A DNA stretch of 64,000 nt from Ewingella sp963519305 (GTDB lineage: Bacteria > Pseudomonadota > Gammaproteobacteria > Enterobacterales > Enterobacteriaceae): positions 1 to 64,000 of the forward strand of contig CAUQMS010000022.1 in assembly GCA_963519305.1 (NCBI GenBank), read 5' to 3'. Both the position numbers and the translations under genes were made by a program. The notes below the pieces were generated by a model. It was not told where the DNA came from. It saw only the letters and a list, made by a program, of their open reading frames with translations, and ran no database searches. This document shows positions 26,473 to 36,010 of this stretch, one piece after another. The stretch's first letter is position 1. Each line of letters starts with the position of its first letter.

Positions 26473-27387
26473 TCAGACCGCAGCGCGGATGGGCGCAGCC
26501 GCTTCAGGGCGTACACCCAGCGTATGGCAGATGGCGTAGCTCATCTCGGCGCGGTTCAGGGTGTAGAAGTGGAAATCCTTCACGCCTTCGCGGCTCAAGA
26601 TTTTTACCATGTCCATGGCGATGTTAGCGCCCACCATTTTACGGGTTTCCGGGTCATCATCTAAGCCTTCGAACTGACCGGTCATCCAGTGCGGGACGCG
26701 CACGTTGGTCATGGTGGCAAAGCGGGTCAGCTGTTTGAAGTTCGACACTGGCAGAATGCCAGGGACAATCTCCACGTCGATACCCTGCCCGGCGCAACGG
26801 TCACGAAAACGCAGGTAACTTTCCACATCGAAGAAGAATTGAGTAATGGCGCGGTTAGCACCGGCGTCGATTTTACGCTTAAGGTTAATCAGGTCAGCCT
26901 GTGCGCTTTTGGCTTCCGGGTGAACTTCCGGATAAGCCGCGACGGAAATATCAAAATCCCCCACGCTTTTGAGCAAATGCACCAGATCGGTAGCATACAG
27001 GTCAGGCTTACCGCTGCCCGGTGGTAAATCTCCACGCAGTGCCACGATATGGCGGATACCGCTCTGCCAGTAGTCCTGGGCAATCTGAATCAGCTCTTCA
27101 CGGCTGGCGTCTACGCAGGTCAGATGCGGTGCCGCTTCCAGACCGGTACGTTCTTTAATGCCTTTGATAATGCTGTGCGTACGGTCGCGCTCACCGGAGT
27201 TAGCACCGTAAGTCACGGAAACAAATTTTGGCTTGAGGCTGCTTAGACGATCGATTGAGCTCCACAACGTATCTTCCATTTCGCTGGTACGCGGCGGGAA
27301 AAATTCAAAAGAGACGTTAATCTGACCCTGTAGTTCGGCCAGGTTCTGGTTCAACGCTTCGCGCTGGTTGGCGTGGAAAAAACTCAT
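26473..27387 (-). CDS. metF: 5,10-Methylenetetrahydrofolate reductase
   Basis: FAD enzyme that makes 5-methyltetrahydrofolate for methionine synthesis. The 304-residue protein starts MSFFHANQREALNQ, with SFEFFPPRTSEME near residue 25, FVSVTYGANSGERDRT, ALRGDLPPGS and NRAITQFFFDVESYL. The ATG at 27387 agrees with the E. coli start; 27408 would add seven residues. A C-terminal tail (about EAAAPIRAAV) is longer than in E. coli. It has its own promoter with met boxes, 250 bp after metL. Confidence 0.97.
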   Translation of the reverse strand: MSFFHANQREALNQNLAELQGQINVSFEFFPPRTSEMEDTLWSSIDRLSSLKPKFVSVTYGANSGERDRTHSIIKGIKERTGLEAAPHLTCVDASREELIQIAQDYWQSGIRHIVALRGDLPPGSGKPDLYATDLVHLLKSVGDFDISVAAYPEVHPEAKSAQADLINLKRKIDAGANRAITQFFFDVESYLRFRDRCAGQGIDVEIVPGILPVSNFKQLTRFATMTNVRVPHWMTGQFEGLDDDPETRKMVGANIAMDMVKILSREGVKDFHFYTLNRAEMSYAICHTLGVRPEAAAPIRAAV

Positions 27388-27444
27388 GCTCTCTACCTCG
27401 TTGCTCACTTCGTATTGTTATTGGTTTATTTCGGCTTGCCATGC

Positions 27445-27468
27445 AAGCGTCTAGACGTCTAAACGTAT
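27445..27468. promoter_or_regulatory. met boxes (MetJ operator) upstream of metF
   Basis: Three adjacent 8-bp units, AAGCGTCT, AGACGTCT and AAACGTAT, match the MetJ box AGACGTCT at 6, 8 and 6 positions. They lie about 60-80 bp upstream of the metF start. Tandem units are what the MetJ dimer array needs. Confidence 0.87.
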
Positions 27469-27603
27469 GGATAGACAATGAAGCAAGTCGGCAAAACTGT
27501 CAACGGCAAAAATGCATCCGCATATGATTAATCTTCATTCAAAGTGAGGGAATTTCAAGTTTGGGGTTTTGCAACAATAGGTGAGGAGATAAATGCAGAT
27601 AAA

Positions 27604-27631
27604 CCCTTCCGGCGGGCACCGGAAGGGAGGA
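27604..27631 (-). terminator. Terminator after metBL
   Basis: On the minus strand CCCTTCCGG, a 6-nt loop and CCGGAAGGG are followed by TTTATCT, directly after the metL stop codon. Confidence 0.82.
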
Positions 27632-27637
27632 GTAAAA

Positions 27638-30073
27638 TTAAAGCAATTGCGTCAGACGGTTAAGGTCAGATTGCAGGGCTCCGGCCGTGACATCGCGCCC
27701 GGCACCCGGCCCGCGGATCACCAGCGGGTTATCGCGATACCAGCGGCTTTCGATGGCAAAAACGTTATCACACGGCAATAACGAGGCCAGCGGATGGTCA
27801 TCGCGCACGGCTTCAACACCGACGCGCGCTTTGCCGTTAGCATCAAATCTTGCCACGTAACGCAGCACCAGACCCATTTCACGCGCCGCTTCCAGACGTT
27901 GCAACATTTGCTGATTCAGTGCTTCACCGTCTTCAAAGAACTGATCTACTGAGCCGGTTTCACAGCCGAGCGGGACCAGAGACTCAACGCGCACTTGCGT
28001 AGGTTCGATGTCATAGCCCGCTTCGCGCGCCAGAATCACCAGTTTACGCATCACATCCTGACCGGAGAGATCAACGCGCGGGTCCGGTTCCGTCAGGCCC
28101 TGCTGCCAGGCTAAATCCACCAGTTCGGTGAAAGGCAGCGTGCCGTCAAATTGCAGGAACAACCAGGACAAGGTGCCGGAGAAAATCCCGCTGATCGCCA
28201 GAATGCTGTCACCGCTTTCACGGAGATCACGCACGGTGTGGTTGACCGGCAAACCGGCACCGACGGTGGCGTTGTAGAGCCAGTGGCTGCCGGTTTTCGC
28301 GAATGCATCGCGAATCTGGCGGTACTGATTGCTGCTGGAGGCACCCGCCACTTTATTGGCGCTGATCACATGGAAACCATAGCTGGCGAAATCCAGATAC
28401 TGGTCGGCAAGTTCTGCGCTGGCGGTCACATCGAGTACCACCAAATCATCGAACGGGTGCGCACGCATCCACAAAAACAGCGACTCTTCATCATGATCGC
28501 GCGCTTCGTCATCAAAGAAGGCCAGCGCGCGGCTGGCGTCCAGCCCTTCGTAGTTGAGCAGGCTGCGTTTACTGTCCACTACCCCTGCTAAAACGAATTC
28601 AAAACCACTGCGGGCGGAAATATTTTTCTGTTCACGGGCAAACAATTCCAGCCAGCGCGAACCAATGTTGCCTTTGCCGAACAACATCAGACCAATGCGT
28701 TTTTCCGCGCGGAACAGCGTGTTATGTAAGCCCTGAACCAGATGCCCGGTCGGCCCGAGGCGCAAAACCGCCCCCAGACTGATGCCGTCTTCCGCCTGCC
28801 AGATAAACTCAACCGGTTGATCTTTCAGCTCCTGGTAGAAACGGTGGCTGTGCAGCGGATTCTTGCAAACTCCAGCACCGACCAGCGCCACCAGCGCCAG
28901 CCCTTCGCGCAGGGTTAAACGCCCCGGCAAGCCTGCATCTTCCAGCACCTGCAAAGCACTGCCCGCCACTTCTGAGGTGTAGCACAGTTGCAGCAGGTTG
29001 CGGTCCGGATGAATTCCGGTAGCCAGTGGTTTCACCTGAGCACGCTTGAGCAGCACTTCGACATCTTTATGCGCCAGCTGGAAGTCATGTTCAGACGGAA
29101 TAACAATTTCAATCAGGCAGATATCGTCATGGCTGGTGACAATTTTCGCGCCAGTCCCGGAGGCCAGTACGCGTTCAATGCGGGTCGAACCCTGCTCCGG
29201 CTGATAACTACAGCGCAGTTGCAGGTCGATATCACTGCCGGAAACTGGCTGCAGGGTACGGGTATGCAGCACCGGTGCGGCCAGACGGGCCAGTTCACTG
29301 GCTTCGTCGAGGCGCAATAAAGGAAGCAAGCAGGCGTCTTTCACTTTACGCGGATCGGCGCTGTAAACCCCGGCGACATCGCTCCAGATAGTTACCCGGT
29401 TAACGCCAGCCAGCGCGCCAATCTGCGTAGCTGAGTAGTCGCTGCCGTTACGGCCCAGCAGCACGGTTTCTCCCGCTTCGTTACGCGAGATAAAACCGGT
29501 CACCACCAGATATTGTTGCGGATGCTGTGCCAGCAGCTGTTGCAGCAGCGGATAGGAGCGCCCTTCATCAACCTGAGGCTGCGCGGCGCGTTCTGCACGC
29601 AGGAAATCACGGGCATCCAGCCAAGCGGCGGGCAGATCTTTGGTCGCCAGCAGTGCAGCCATCAGACGTGCAGACCACACTTCCCCGTGCCCGACCACTT
29701 CAGCATAGGTAGCGTCAGTGATTTTGCCGTCGAGCAGCGTCGCCAGACGTTCGAGATCCTGGATAAACTTCGCAATAAGCGGTTCGGCCATTTCCGGGGG
29801 AAGAAGACCGGATATCAGCTCACTTTGATAGCGGCGTAATGCCTGCTGGACCTGATGCGCCGACAGGCGATCGGTCTGGCTGAGTTTCAGCCAGCTGATC
29901 AGCTGGTTCGTGGTGCTGCCCGCAGCGGACACCACCATCATGTCGCCCGGGTTACCGTACTCGGCCATGATACCAGCCACGCGCAGATAACACTTCACGT
30001 CGGCCAGACTGCTACCACCAAACTTATGCAACTGCCGGCTTCCCGCCGGTGCTGCTACCGCTATTGCATTCAT
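27638..30073 (-). CDS. metL: Bifunctional aspartokinase II / homoserine dehydrogenase II
   Basis: Catalyses the first and third steps of the aspartate pathway for methionine. The 811 residues show an N-terminal kinase domain (HKFGGSSLADVKCY; VVTGFISRNEAGETVLLGRNGSDYSATQIGALAG) and a regulatory linker. The C-terminal dehydrogenase has the NAD(P) motif LMLFGKGNIGSRWLEL, then NATVGAGLPVNHTVRDL and the signature GLTEPDPRVDLSGQDVMRKLVILARE. It starts 2 bp after the metB stop, so metB and metL are coupled. Repressed by MetJ through the metB promoter. Confidence 0.98.
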   Translation of the reverse strand: MNAIAVAAPAGSRQLHKFGGSSLADVKCYLRVAGIMAEYGNPGDMMVVSAAGSTTNQLISWLKLSQTDRLSAHQVQQALRRYQSELISGLLPPEMAEPLIAKFIQDLERLATLLDGKITDATYAEVVGHGEVWSARLMAALLATKDLPAAWLDARDFLRAERAAQPQVDEGRSYPLLQQLLAQHPQQYLVVTGFISRNEAGETVLLGRNGSDYSATQIGALAGVNRVTIWSDVAGVYSADPRKVKDACLLPLLRLDEASELARLAAPVLHTRTLQPVSGSDIDLQLRCSYQPEQGSTRIERVLASGTGAKIVTSHDDICLIEIVIPSEHDFQLAHKDVEVLLKRAQVKPLATGIHPDRNLLQLCYTSEVAGSALQVLEDAGLPGRLTLREGLALVALVGAGVCKNPLHSHRFYQELKDQPVEFIWQAEDGISLGAVLRLGPTGHLVQGLHNTLFRAEKRIGLMLFGKGNIGSRWLELFAREQKNISARSGFEFVLAGVVDSKRSLLNYEGLDASRALAFFDDEARDHDEESLFLWMRAHPFDDLVVLDVTASAELADQYLDFASYGFHVISANKVAGASSSNQYRQIRDAFAKTGSHWLYNATVGAGLPVNHTVRDLRESGDSILAISGIFSGTLSWLFLQFDGTLPFTELVDLAWQQGLTEPDPRVDLSGQDVMRKLVILAREAGYDIEPTQVRVESLVPLGCETGSVDQFFEDGEALNQQMLQRLEAAREMGLVLRYVARFDANGKARVGVEAVRDDHPLASLLPCDNVFAIESRWYRDNPLVIRGPGAGRDVTAGALQSDLNRLTQLL

Positions 30074-30075
30074 AC

Positions 30076-31236
30076 TTACCTCGTTGCCGCCGCCTGGAAT
30101 GCGTGTTCCAGATCGGCAATCAAATCTTCGCTGTCTTCAAGACCTACAGAAACCCTGAGCAGGCTGTCGGAGATCCCAGCCGCTTTACGCGCCTCCGGTG
30201 CCATGCCTGCGTGGGTCATGGTCGCCGTATGGGAAATCAGACTTTCAACCCCACCCAGAGATTCTGCGAGGGTAAATAGCTTCAATTGGGAGAGGAAGTG
30301 CCGTAAACGGGCTTCATCTCCGTCGAATTCAAAACTGATCATGGCACCAAAGCCATACTGCTGACGACAGGCAATCTCATGCCCCTGGTTCTCTGGCAGG
30401 GAAGGATGATACAGCTTTTTCACCAAAGGTTGCTGCTGTAAATACGCCACAATCGCCAGCGCATTCTCCTGCTGCTGTTTTACCCGCACCGTCAGGGTGC
30501 GCAGGCCGCGCAGTAGTAAATAGCTGTCAAAAGCTGCGCCCGTCACACCAATATTGTTAGCCCACCAGGCGAGTTCAGTCGCGTGTTCCGCCGTTTTGGA
30601 GATCACGGTGCCGGCGACAACGTCTGAGTGGCCGTTAAGATATTTAGTACATGAATGGACCACCAGATCCGCGCCAAGTTTCAGCGGCTGCTGCAAAGCT
30701 GGGCTGAGGAAGGTATTGTCCACCACGGTCAGTGCACCGGCGGCGTGAGAAGCCTCGCAAATCGCCTGAATATCCACCACGCGCAGCAGCGGATTACTTG
30801 GGGTTTCGATCAGCACCAGTTTCGGTTTTTCAGCCAGTGCATCAGCCAGCGCCTGTGGATTGCCCTGATCGACAAACAGCACGCGGTACGCACCGCGCTT
30901 GCTCAGGCTGTCAAACAGACGGTAGCTGCCGCCATAACAGTCATGCGGAGCGACCAGCAGATCGCCGGGCTTGAGAAACACCGTGCATACCAGATGAATC
31001 GCCGACATACCGCTGCTGGTCATCACCGCACCGGCTCCACCTTCGAGATCAGCCAGCGCGCGCTGTACGACATCACGCGACGGATTTCCGCGTCGTGAAT
31101 AGTCATGGGCTCTTGGCTGATTAAAATCTTCGAAATTATACGTGCTGGAGAGGTGGATCGGTGGAACGACGCAGCCATATTGCTGGTCACTGTTCAGGCC
31201 ACTGCCGACGGCAATCGTCGCTTGCTTGCGTGTCAT
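30076..31236 (-). CDS. metB: Cystathionine gamma-synthase
   Basis: PLP enzyme that makes cystathionine from O-succinylhomoserine and cysteine. The 386 residues equal the E. coli enzyme. The PLP lysine is in HSCTKYLNGHSDVVAG. Other family motifs are DYSRRGNPSRDVVQRALADLE, VVDNTFLSP and the C-terminal SLGGVESLISHTATMTHAG. First gene of metBL, divergent from metJ with shared met boxes. Confidence 0.98.
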   Translation of the reverse strand: MTRKQATIAVGSGLNSDQQYGCVVPPIHLSSTYNFEDFNQPRAHDYSRRGNPSRDVVQRALADLEGGAGAVMTSSGMSAIHLVCTVFLKPGDLLVAPHDCYGGSYRLFDSLSKRGAYRVLFVDQGNPQALADALAEKPKLVLIETPSNPLLRVVDIQAICEASHAAGALTVVDNTFLSPALQQPLKLGADLVVHSCTKYLNGHSDVVAGTVISKTAEHATELAWWANNIGVTGAAFDSYLLLRGLRTLTVRVKQQQENALAIVAYLQQQPLVKKLYHPSLPENQGHEIACRQQYGFGAMISFEFDGDEARLRHFLSQLKLFTLAESLGGVESLISHTATMTHAGMAPEARKAAGISDSLLRVSVGLEDSEDLIADLEHAFQAAATR

Positions 31237-31297
31237 AGTTGTTTCTCTCTGCCGGGATGCTGAGGATGAAGTAACAGAGATTAATCGCTGAATAGAT

Positions 31298-31329
31298 AGA
31301 CGTCAATACATCTGGACATCTAAACTTCT
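31298..31329. promoter_or_regulatory. met boxes (MetJ operator) between metB and metJ
   Basis: Four contiguous 8-bp units, AGACGTCA, ATACATCT, GGACATCT and AAACTTCT, each match AGACGTCT at six or seven positions. They sit in the 330-bp divergent region and should control metBL and autoregulate metJ. The rest of that region (31330-31566) holds the metJ promoter and leader; I see no gene in it. Confidence 0.9.
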
Positions 31330-31566
31330 TTGCGTATAGATTGAGCAACAGGGCAATACCCGCTAAAATTATAGCGTTATCAGAATCAGAGGGTTCAGAC
31401 GGAGGTGTACACAGGCCAGTCCGCCGGCCGAATGAACCGCACAGCGCACATTTCTCTGATATTACCCGGTCCCAGAGGGACATTTATTTAGTGAGATCAG
31501 CGAAAATCGGGCATAATCCCCCCGGTTTTCAGAATATTATTTTTTTTGATAAATTTAAGGTGTCCC

Positions 31567-31884
31567 ATGGCTGAGTGGAACGGCGAATATGTCAGCCCAT
31601 ACGCTGAACACGGTAAGAAAAGCGAACAAGTTAAGAAAATTACGGTATCCATTCCGCTGAAAGTCCTCAAAATTCTCACCGATGAACGCACCCGTCGCCA
31701 GGTGAACAACCTGCGTCATGCGACCAACAGTGAATTATTGTGTGAGGCCTTCCTGCACGCCTTTACCGGACAGCCATTGCCGAATGACGAAGATCTGCGC
31801 AAAGAACGCAGTGATGAAATTCCGGAAGCGGCGAAGATCCTGATGCGTGAACTGGGCGTGGATCCCGATACCTGGGAATATTAA
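31567..31884 (+). CDS. metJ: Methionine repressor MetJ
   Basis: A 105-residue ribbon-helix-helix repressor that uses S-adenosylmethionine as corepressor. The beta-strand that reads the met box is KKITVSIPLKVLKILTDERTRRQVNNLRHATNSELLCEAFLHAF. Start MAEWNGEYVSPYAEHG at 31567 as in E. coli; the upstream in-frame ATG adds seven residues. Divergent from its targets metBL, with operators also at metF. Confidence 0.98.
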   Translation: MAEWNGEYVSPYAEHGKKSEQVKKITVSIPLKVLKILTDERTRRQVNNLRHATNSELLCEAFLHAFTGQPLPNDEDLRKERSDEIPEAAKILMRELGVDPDTWEY

Positions 31885-31983
31885 GCGAAGTGATGAGCAG
31901 CCTGTGCGCACTGTCGTGCAGGCGTCATTGGTTGTGAGTTATGCCGGTGCAGTAAATGATGATTTGCCTGAATGCCAGACAAC

Positions 31984-32010
31984 AAAAAACCCGCCGAAGC
32001 GGGTTTTTTT
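31984..32010. terminator. Bidirectional terminator, metJ / rpmE
   Basis: AAAAAACCCGC, CGAA loop and GCGGGTTTTTTT form a strong hairpin with runs on both sides, between the convergent metJ and rpmE genes. Confidence 0.92.
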
Positions 32011-32025
32011 GCTCTCAGACAGCGA

Positions 32026-32238
32026 TTACTTGCTGCTTGGCATGCTGAAACGCTTGTTGAAGCGGTCAACACGGCCACCGGTAGCGACTTCACGTTGCTT
32101 ACCAGTGTAGAACGGGTGACATTCGCCACACACGTCCAGGTTCAGATCGTGACCCACAGTTGAGTGAGTTTTGATTACGTTACCGCATGAGCAAGATGCA
32201 GTAACTTCTACGTATTTAGGGTGAATACCTTTTTTCAT
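32026..32238 (-). CDS. rpmE: 50S ribosomal protein L31
   Basis: A 70-residue ribosomal protein of the zinc-binding form. The cysteines C16 and C18 (TASCSCGN) and C37 and C40 (DVCGECHPFYTG) make the Zn site. It ends with the typical GGRVDRFNKRFSM tract. Divergent from priA; the 203-bp space contains its leader, with a small hairpin (CCAC...GTGG) whose role I cannot judge. Confidence 0.98.
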   Translation of the reverse strand: MKKGIHPKYVEVTASCSCGNVIKTHSTVGHDLNLDVCGECHPFYTGKQREVATGGRVDRFNKRFSMPSSK

Positions 32239-32441
32239 GGAAAACCTCTTCTTAAGGCCGCGTCGCTATCCAACCCTGTTTCGTCGGACACCACGCGTAG
32301 TAGTGGATGATAGGTTTTGATGCGAAATGCACCAAAGGCGGCGAATCATACAGAATCCTTGTGGGCCGCGCAATGATGTTCATGCATTTCGAGTGACACA
32401 GTGTACACTATCTCGTCATTTTTTTAAAGTCTGGACCCCCG

Positions 32442-34637
32442 ATGCCTGTTGCCCACGTTGCTTTACCCGTTCCGCTCTCCCGCACGTTTGACTATCTTTT
32501 ACCCGAGGGTATGCAGGTGGTGAAAGGTTGCCGCGTCAGCGTGCCTTTTGGTAAACGCGACGCGATTGGCATTGTGACGGCCATCAGCGACACCAGCGAA
32601 TTCGGCCTGGATAAACTCAAGCCGGTGCGCGAGGTGCTCGACTCCACCAGCCTGTTTACGCCCGATTTATGGCGCATTCTTCTCTGGGCGACCGACTACT
32701 ACCATTTTCCCGTGGGCGAAGTGCTGTTTCACGCCCTGCCCGTGTTGCTGCGACAGGGGAAACCCGCCGAACTCACGCCGCTGTGGCAATGGTTCGCGAC
32801 CGAACAGGGGCGCGCAACGCCGCTCGACAGCCTGAAACGAGCTGCCAAACAGCAGCAGGCGATGGCCGCACTGATGCAAGGCGGCGTTTACCGCCATCAA
32901 GTGAATGACCTCGAACTGACCGACGCCGCACTGCAGGCGTTACGCGCCAAAGGACTGGCCGATTTACGCAGCATCGCACCACCCACGCAGGACTGGCGCA
33001 CTCATTTCACCGTCATCGGCGAACGCCTGCGGCTGAATACCGAACAGGCCACTGCCGTCGGGGCGATTCGCAGCGAAGATCAGCAATTCTCCGCGTGGTT
33101 GCTGGCGGGCGTGACCGGTTCAGGAAAAACGGAAGTCTACCTGAGCGTGCTGGAAAACATTCTGGCGCAAGGCCGTCAGGCACTGGTGATGGTGCCGGAA
33201 ATCGGCCTGACGCCACAGACGATTGCCCGTTTTCGCGAGCGTTTCAGCGCGCCGGTCGATGTGCTGCACTCCGGTTTGAACGACAGCGAGCGCCTGGCCG
33301 TATGGCTACGCGCGCGCAATGGTGAGGCGGGCATTGTCATCGGCACCCGCTCTTCCTTATTTACGCCCTTTGCCCGGCTGGGCGTGATCATCATTGATGA
33401 AGAACACGACGGCTCCTATAAACAGCAGGAAGGCTGGCGCTATCACGCCCGTGATTTAGCGGTGTTTCGCGCGCACGAAGAAAATATCCCTATCATCATG
33501 GGCTCCGCGACTCCGGCGCTGGAAACCTTGCACAACGTCGAACTGGGTAAATATCGCCAGTTGAAACTGACCAAACGTGCCGGTAATGCCAAACCACCGC
33601 AACAGCATCTTATTGATCTGAAAGGCATGGCGCTGAAAGTCGGCCTTTCACAACCGCTGATCCAGCGAATGCAACTGCATCTGAAAGCCGACAATCAGGT
33701 GATGTTGTTCCTTAACCGCCGCGGTTACGCCCCGGCGCTGTTATGCCACGAATGCGGCTGGATAGCCGAATGTCAGCGCTGCGATCACTACTACACGCTG
33801 CACCAGAACCAGCGCCAGCTTCGCTGTCACCATTGTGACAGCCAGCGCGCCGTGCCTCATCAGTGCCCGCATTGTGGTTCGACACAGCTGGTCTCCGTGG
33901 GCGTAGGGACCGAGCAACTGGAGCATGAACTGGCGCCGCTGTTCCCCGACACGCCGATCACCCGCATCGATCGTGATACCACCAGCCGTAAAGGGTCACT
34001 GGAACAGCATCTGGCGGAAGTGCATCGCGGCGGCGCGCGCATTCTCATCGGTACGCAGATGTTGGCCAAAGGCCACCACTTCCCGGATGTCACGCTGGTG
34101 TCGCTGCTTGACGTTGATGGCGCGCTGTTCTCGGCAGATTTCCGCTCGGCAGAACGCTTTGCACAGCTATATACGCAGGTTTCAGGCCGTGCAGGCCGTG
34201 CCGGTAAGCAGGGCGAAGTGGTGTTACAAACACACCATCCCGAACATCCATTATTGAAAGTGCTGCTTGAACAAGGTTACGACGCCTTCGCCAAACAGAC
34301 GCTGGCAGAGCGCAAAAGCGTGTTTTTACCGCCTTACACCAGCCATATTTTGATTCGCTCTGAAGACCACGATAATCAGCAATCCGCGCTGTTTTTACAG
34401 CAGTTGCGCAATTTGTTTGAAGCCAGTCCGCTGAAAGATGAATCCCTGTGGATTTTAGGCCCGGTTCCGGCGCTGGCCGCCAAACGCAATGGCCGCTTCC
34501 GCTGGCAGCTCTTATTGCAGCATCCTTCCCGCCGCGTTTTGCAGCATTTGATTAAAAGTTCTCAACCTTTGATCGCCAATTTACCGCAGGCCAGAAAGGT
34601 GAAATGGACGCTGGATGTTGACCCGATCGACAGCTGA
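32442..34637 (+). CDS. priA: Primosomal replication restart helicase PriA
   Basis: 3'-5' DNA helicase that reloads the replisome at stalled forks. The 731 residues begin with the DNA-binding domain MPVAHVALPVPLSRTFDYLLPEG. The helicase domain has Walker A GVTGSGKTEVY and box II IIDEEHDGSYKQQ, plus GSATPALETL. Eight zinc cysteines sit in LLCHECGWIAECQRCDHYYTLH and RCHHCDSQRAVPHQCPHCGST, followed by the motif V/VI region (QVSGRAGRAGKQGEV). Length equals E. coli PriA (732). Upstream of cytR. Confidence 0.98.
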   Translation: MPVAHVALPVPLSRTFDYLLPEGMQVVKGCRVSVPFGKRDAIGIVTAISDTSEFGLDKLKPVREVLDSTSLFTPDLWRILLWATDYYHFPVGEVLFHALPVLLRQGKPAELTPLWQWFATEQGRATPLDSLKRAAKQQQAMAALMQGGVYRHQVNDLELTDAALQALRAKGLADLRSIAPPTQDWRTHFTVIGERLRLNTEQATAVGAIRSEDQQFSAWLLAGVTGSGKTEVYLSVLENILAQGRQALVMVPEIGLTPQTIARFRERFSAPVDVLHSGLNDSERLAVWLRARNGEAGIVIGTRSSLFTPFARLGVIIIDEEHDGSYKQQEGWRYHARDLAVFRAHEENIPIIMGSATPALETLHNVELGKYRQLKLTKRAGNAKPPQQHLIDLKGMALKVGLSQPLIQRMQLHLKADNQVMLFLNRRGYAPALLCHECGWIAECQRCDHYYTLHQNQRQLRCHHCDSQRAVPHQCPHCGSTQLVSVGVGTEQLEHELAPLFPDTPITRIDRDTTSRKGSLEQHLAEVHRGGARILIGTQMLAKGHHFPDVTLVSLLDVDGALFSADFRSAERFAQLYTQVSGRAGRAGKQGEVVLQTHHPEHPLLKVLLEQGYDAFAKQTLAERKSVFLPPYTSHILIRSEDHDNQQSALFLQQLRNLFEASPLKDESLWILGPVPALAAKRNGRFRWQLLLQHPSRRVLQHLIKSSQPLIANLPQARKVKWTLDVDPIDS

Positions 34638-34841
34638 CGGACGAAAGCCCTGAAGTTTTCTGCGGGATGGATCGAAAAAAAGCATCTGGGTCACACTTTT
34701 CATGCAAATTAGGTAACAAATCCTAACCACAAACTGTTTAGAATGTGATGAGCTACGCAGCCATCATGAGCCGGACGCGCTAAGCGCCGAATGAGCACAG
34801 GCTGAATCTCAGGGAACCAGGGTAGCGTTGAGGAAAATTCC

Positions 34842-35912
34842 ATGTTGTCGTATCAGAATGATGCAGTTGCAAGGAGAGATGCGTTGGACGAAAAGAAAGA
34901 ATTGACCGCCGCTACGATGAAAGATGTAGCTGAAATGGCAGGTGTTTCGACAGCAACCGTATCTCGCGCCCTGATGAACCCGGAAAAGGTCTCGGCCCCG
35001 ACCCGTCAGAAGGTTGAACAAGCCGTCATGGCCGTGGGTTATTCTCCTCACGCGCTGTCACGTAACCTTAAGCGCAATGAATCCCGAACGATACTGGTGA
35101 TCGTCCCAGACATTTGTGATCCCTATTTCGCCGATGTGATCCAGGGGATCGAGCGTACTGCCGCCGAAAATGGCTATCTGGTGTTGATTGGCGATTGCGC
35201 GCAACAGAATCAGCAGGAAAAAACCTTCATCAATCTGATTATCACCAAGCAGATTGATGGCATGCTGCTGCTCGGCTCCGATCTCCCCTTCGACGCCAGT
35301 AAAGAAGAGCAGCGCAACTTACCGCCGATGGTGATGGCGAATGAATTCGCGCCAGAACTGGAGTTGCCGACAGTACATATCGACAACCTGACGGCCGCCT
35401 ATGAAGCCGTACACTATCTGATTGGTCTGGGACATCAGCGCATCGGATGTATCGCCGGGCCAGACAGTATGCCGCTGTGTCAATACCGGTCGCAGGGCTA
35501 CATTCAGGCTTTGCGTCGTAACGGGCTGACGGTGGAAAACAGCTATACGGCCAAAGGCGATTTCAGTTATGAGTCGGGCGCGCTGGCGCTGGCGGAACTG
35601 ATGAGTCAGCCGGTGCCGCCAACGGCCATTTTTTGCCATAACGACGTCATGGCTATTGGTGCGATGTATCAGGCCAAGAAAATGGGTCTGCAGATCCCGC
35701 AGGATTTATCGGTTGTCGGCTTTGATGACATCAAACTCAGCCAGTATTTCGATCCCCCTCTGACGACCGTTGCACAGCCAAGATTCCAGCTTGGACGTCA
35801 GGCCATGTTATTATTACTTGAACAGCTTTATGGCAATTCAGTACAAAGTGGCTCGCGTTTGCTGGAAAGCGAACTGATTGTCCGTGGCAGCACTGCTGCC
35901 CCCAAGCGCTGA
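34842..35912 (+). CDS. cytR: LacI-family nucleoside catabolism repressor CytR
   Basis: Represses nucleoside uptake and catabolism genes together with CRP; cytidine is the inducer. A helix-turn-helix (ATMKDVAEMAGVSTATVSRALMNPEKVS) precedes the effector domain (TILVIVPDICDPYFADVIQGIE; KTFINLIITKQIDGMLLLGS). Two starts are possible. The ATG at 34842 follows GAGGA at 7 nt. A TTG at 34884 follows AAGGAG at 7 nt and gives 342 residues, almost the E. coli length of 341. The longer form adds MLSYQNDAVARRDA. Lies between priA and ftsN as in E. coli. Confidence 0.95.
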   Translation: MLSYQNDAVARRDALDEKKELTAATMKDVAEMAGVSTATVSRALMNPEKVSAPTRQKVEQAVMAVGYSPHALSRNLKRNESRTILVIVPDICDPYFADVIQGIERTAAENGYLVLIGDCAQQNQQEKTFINLIITKQIDGMLLLGSDLPFDASKEEQRNLPPMVMANEFAPELELPTVHIDNLTAAYEAVHYLIGLGHQRIGCIAGPDSMPLCQYRSQGYIQALRRNGLTVENSYTAKGDFSYESGALALAELMSQPVPPTAIFCHNDVMAIGAMYQAKKMGLQIPQDLSVVGFDDIKLSQYFDPPLTTVAQPRFQLGRQAMLLLLEQLYGNSVQSGSRLLESELIVRGSTAAPKR

Positions 35913-36010
35913 TAAGATGTTTCTCCTTCAGCAAGTTTTCGTTTCAGTAAAGGCTCAGGGTTCAGTAACATGACGCACTTCTCTCAATACAACGACACAG
36001 CGAAACGATA

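Noticed and set aside
27604..27631. metL hairpin as a REP element
   Set aside because: Position right after a stop codon and a T-rich tail fit a simple terminator; no second copy seen.
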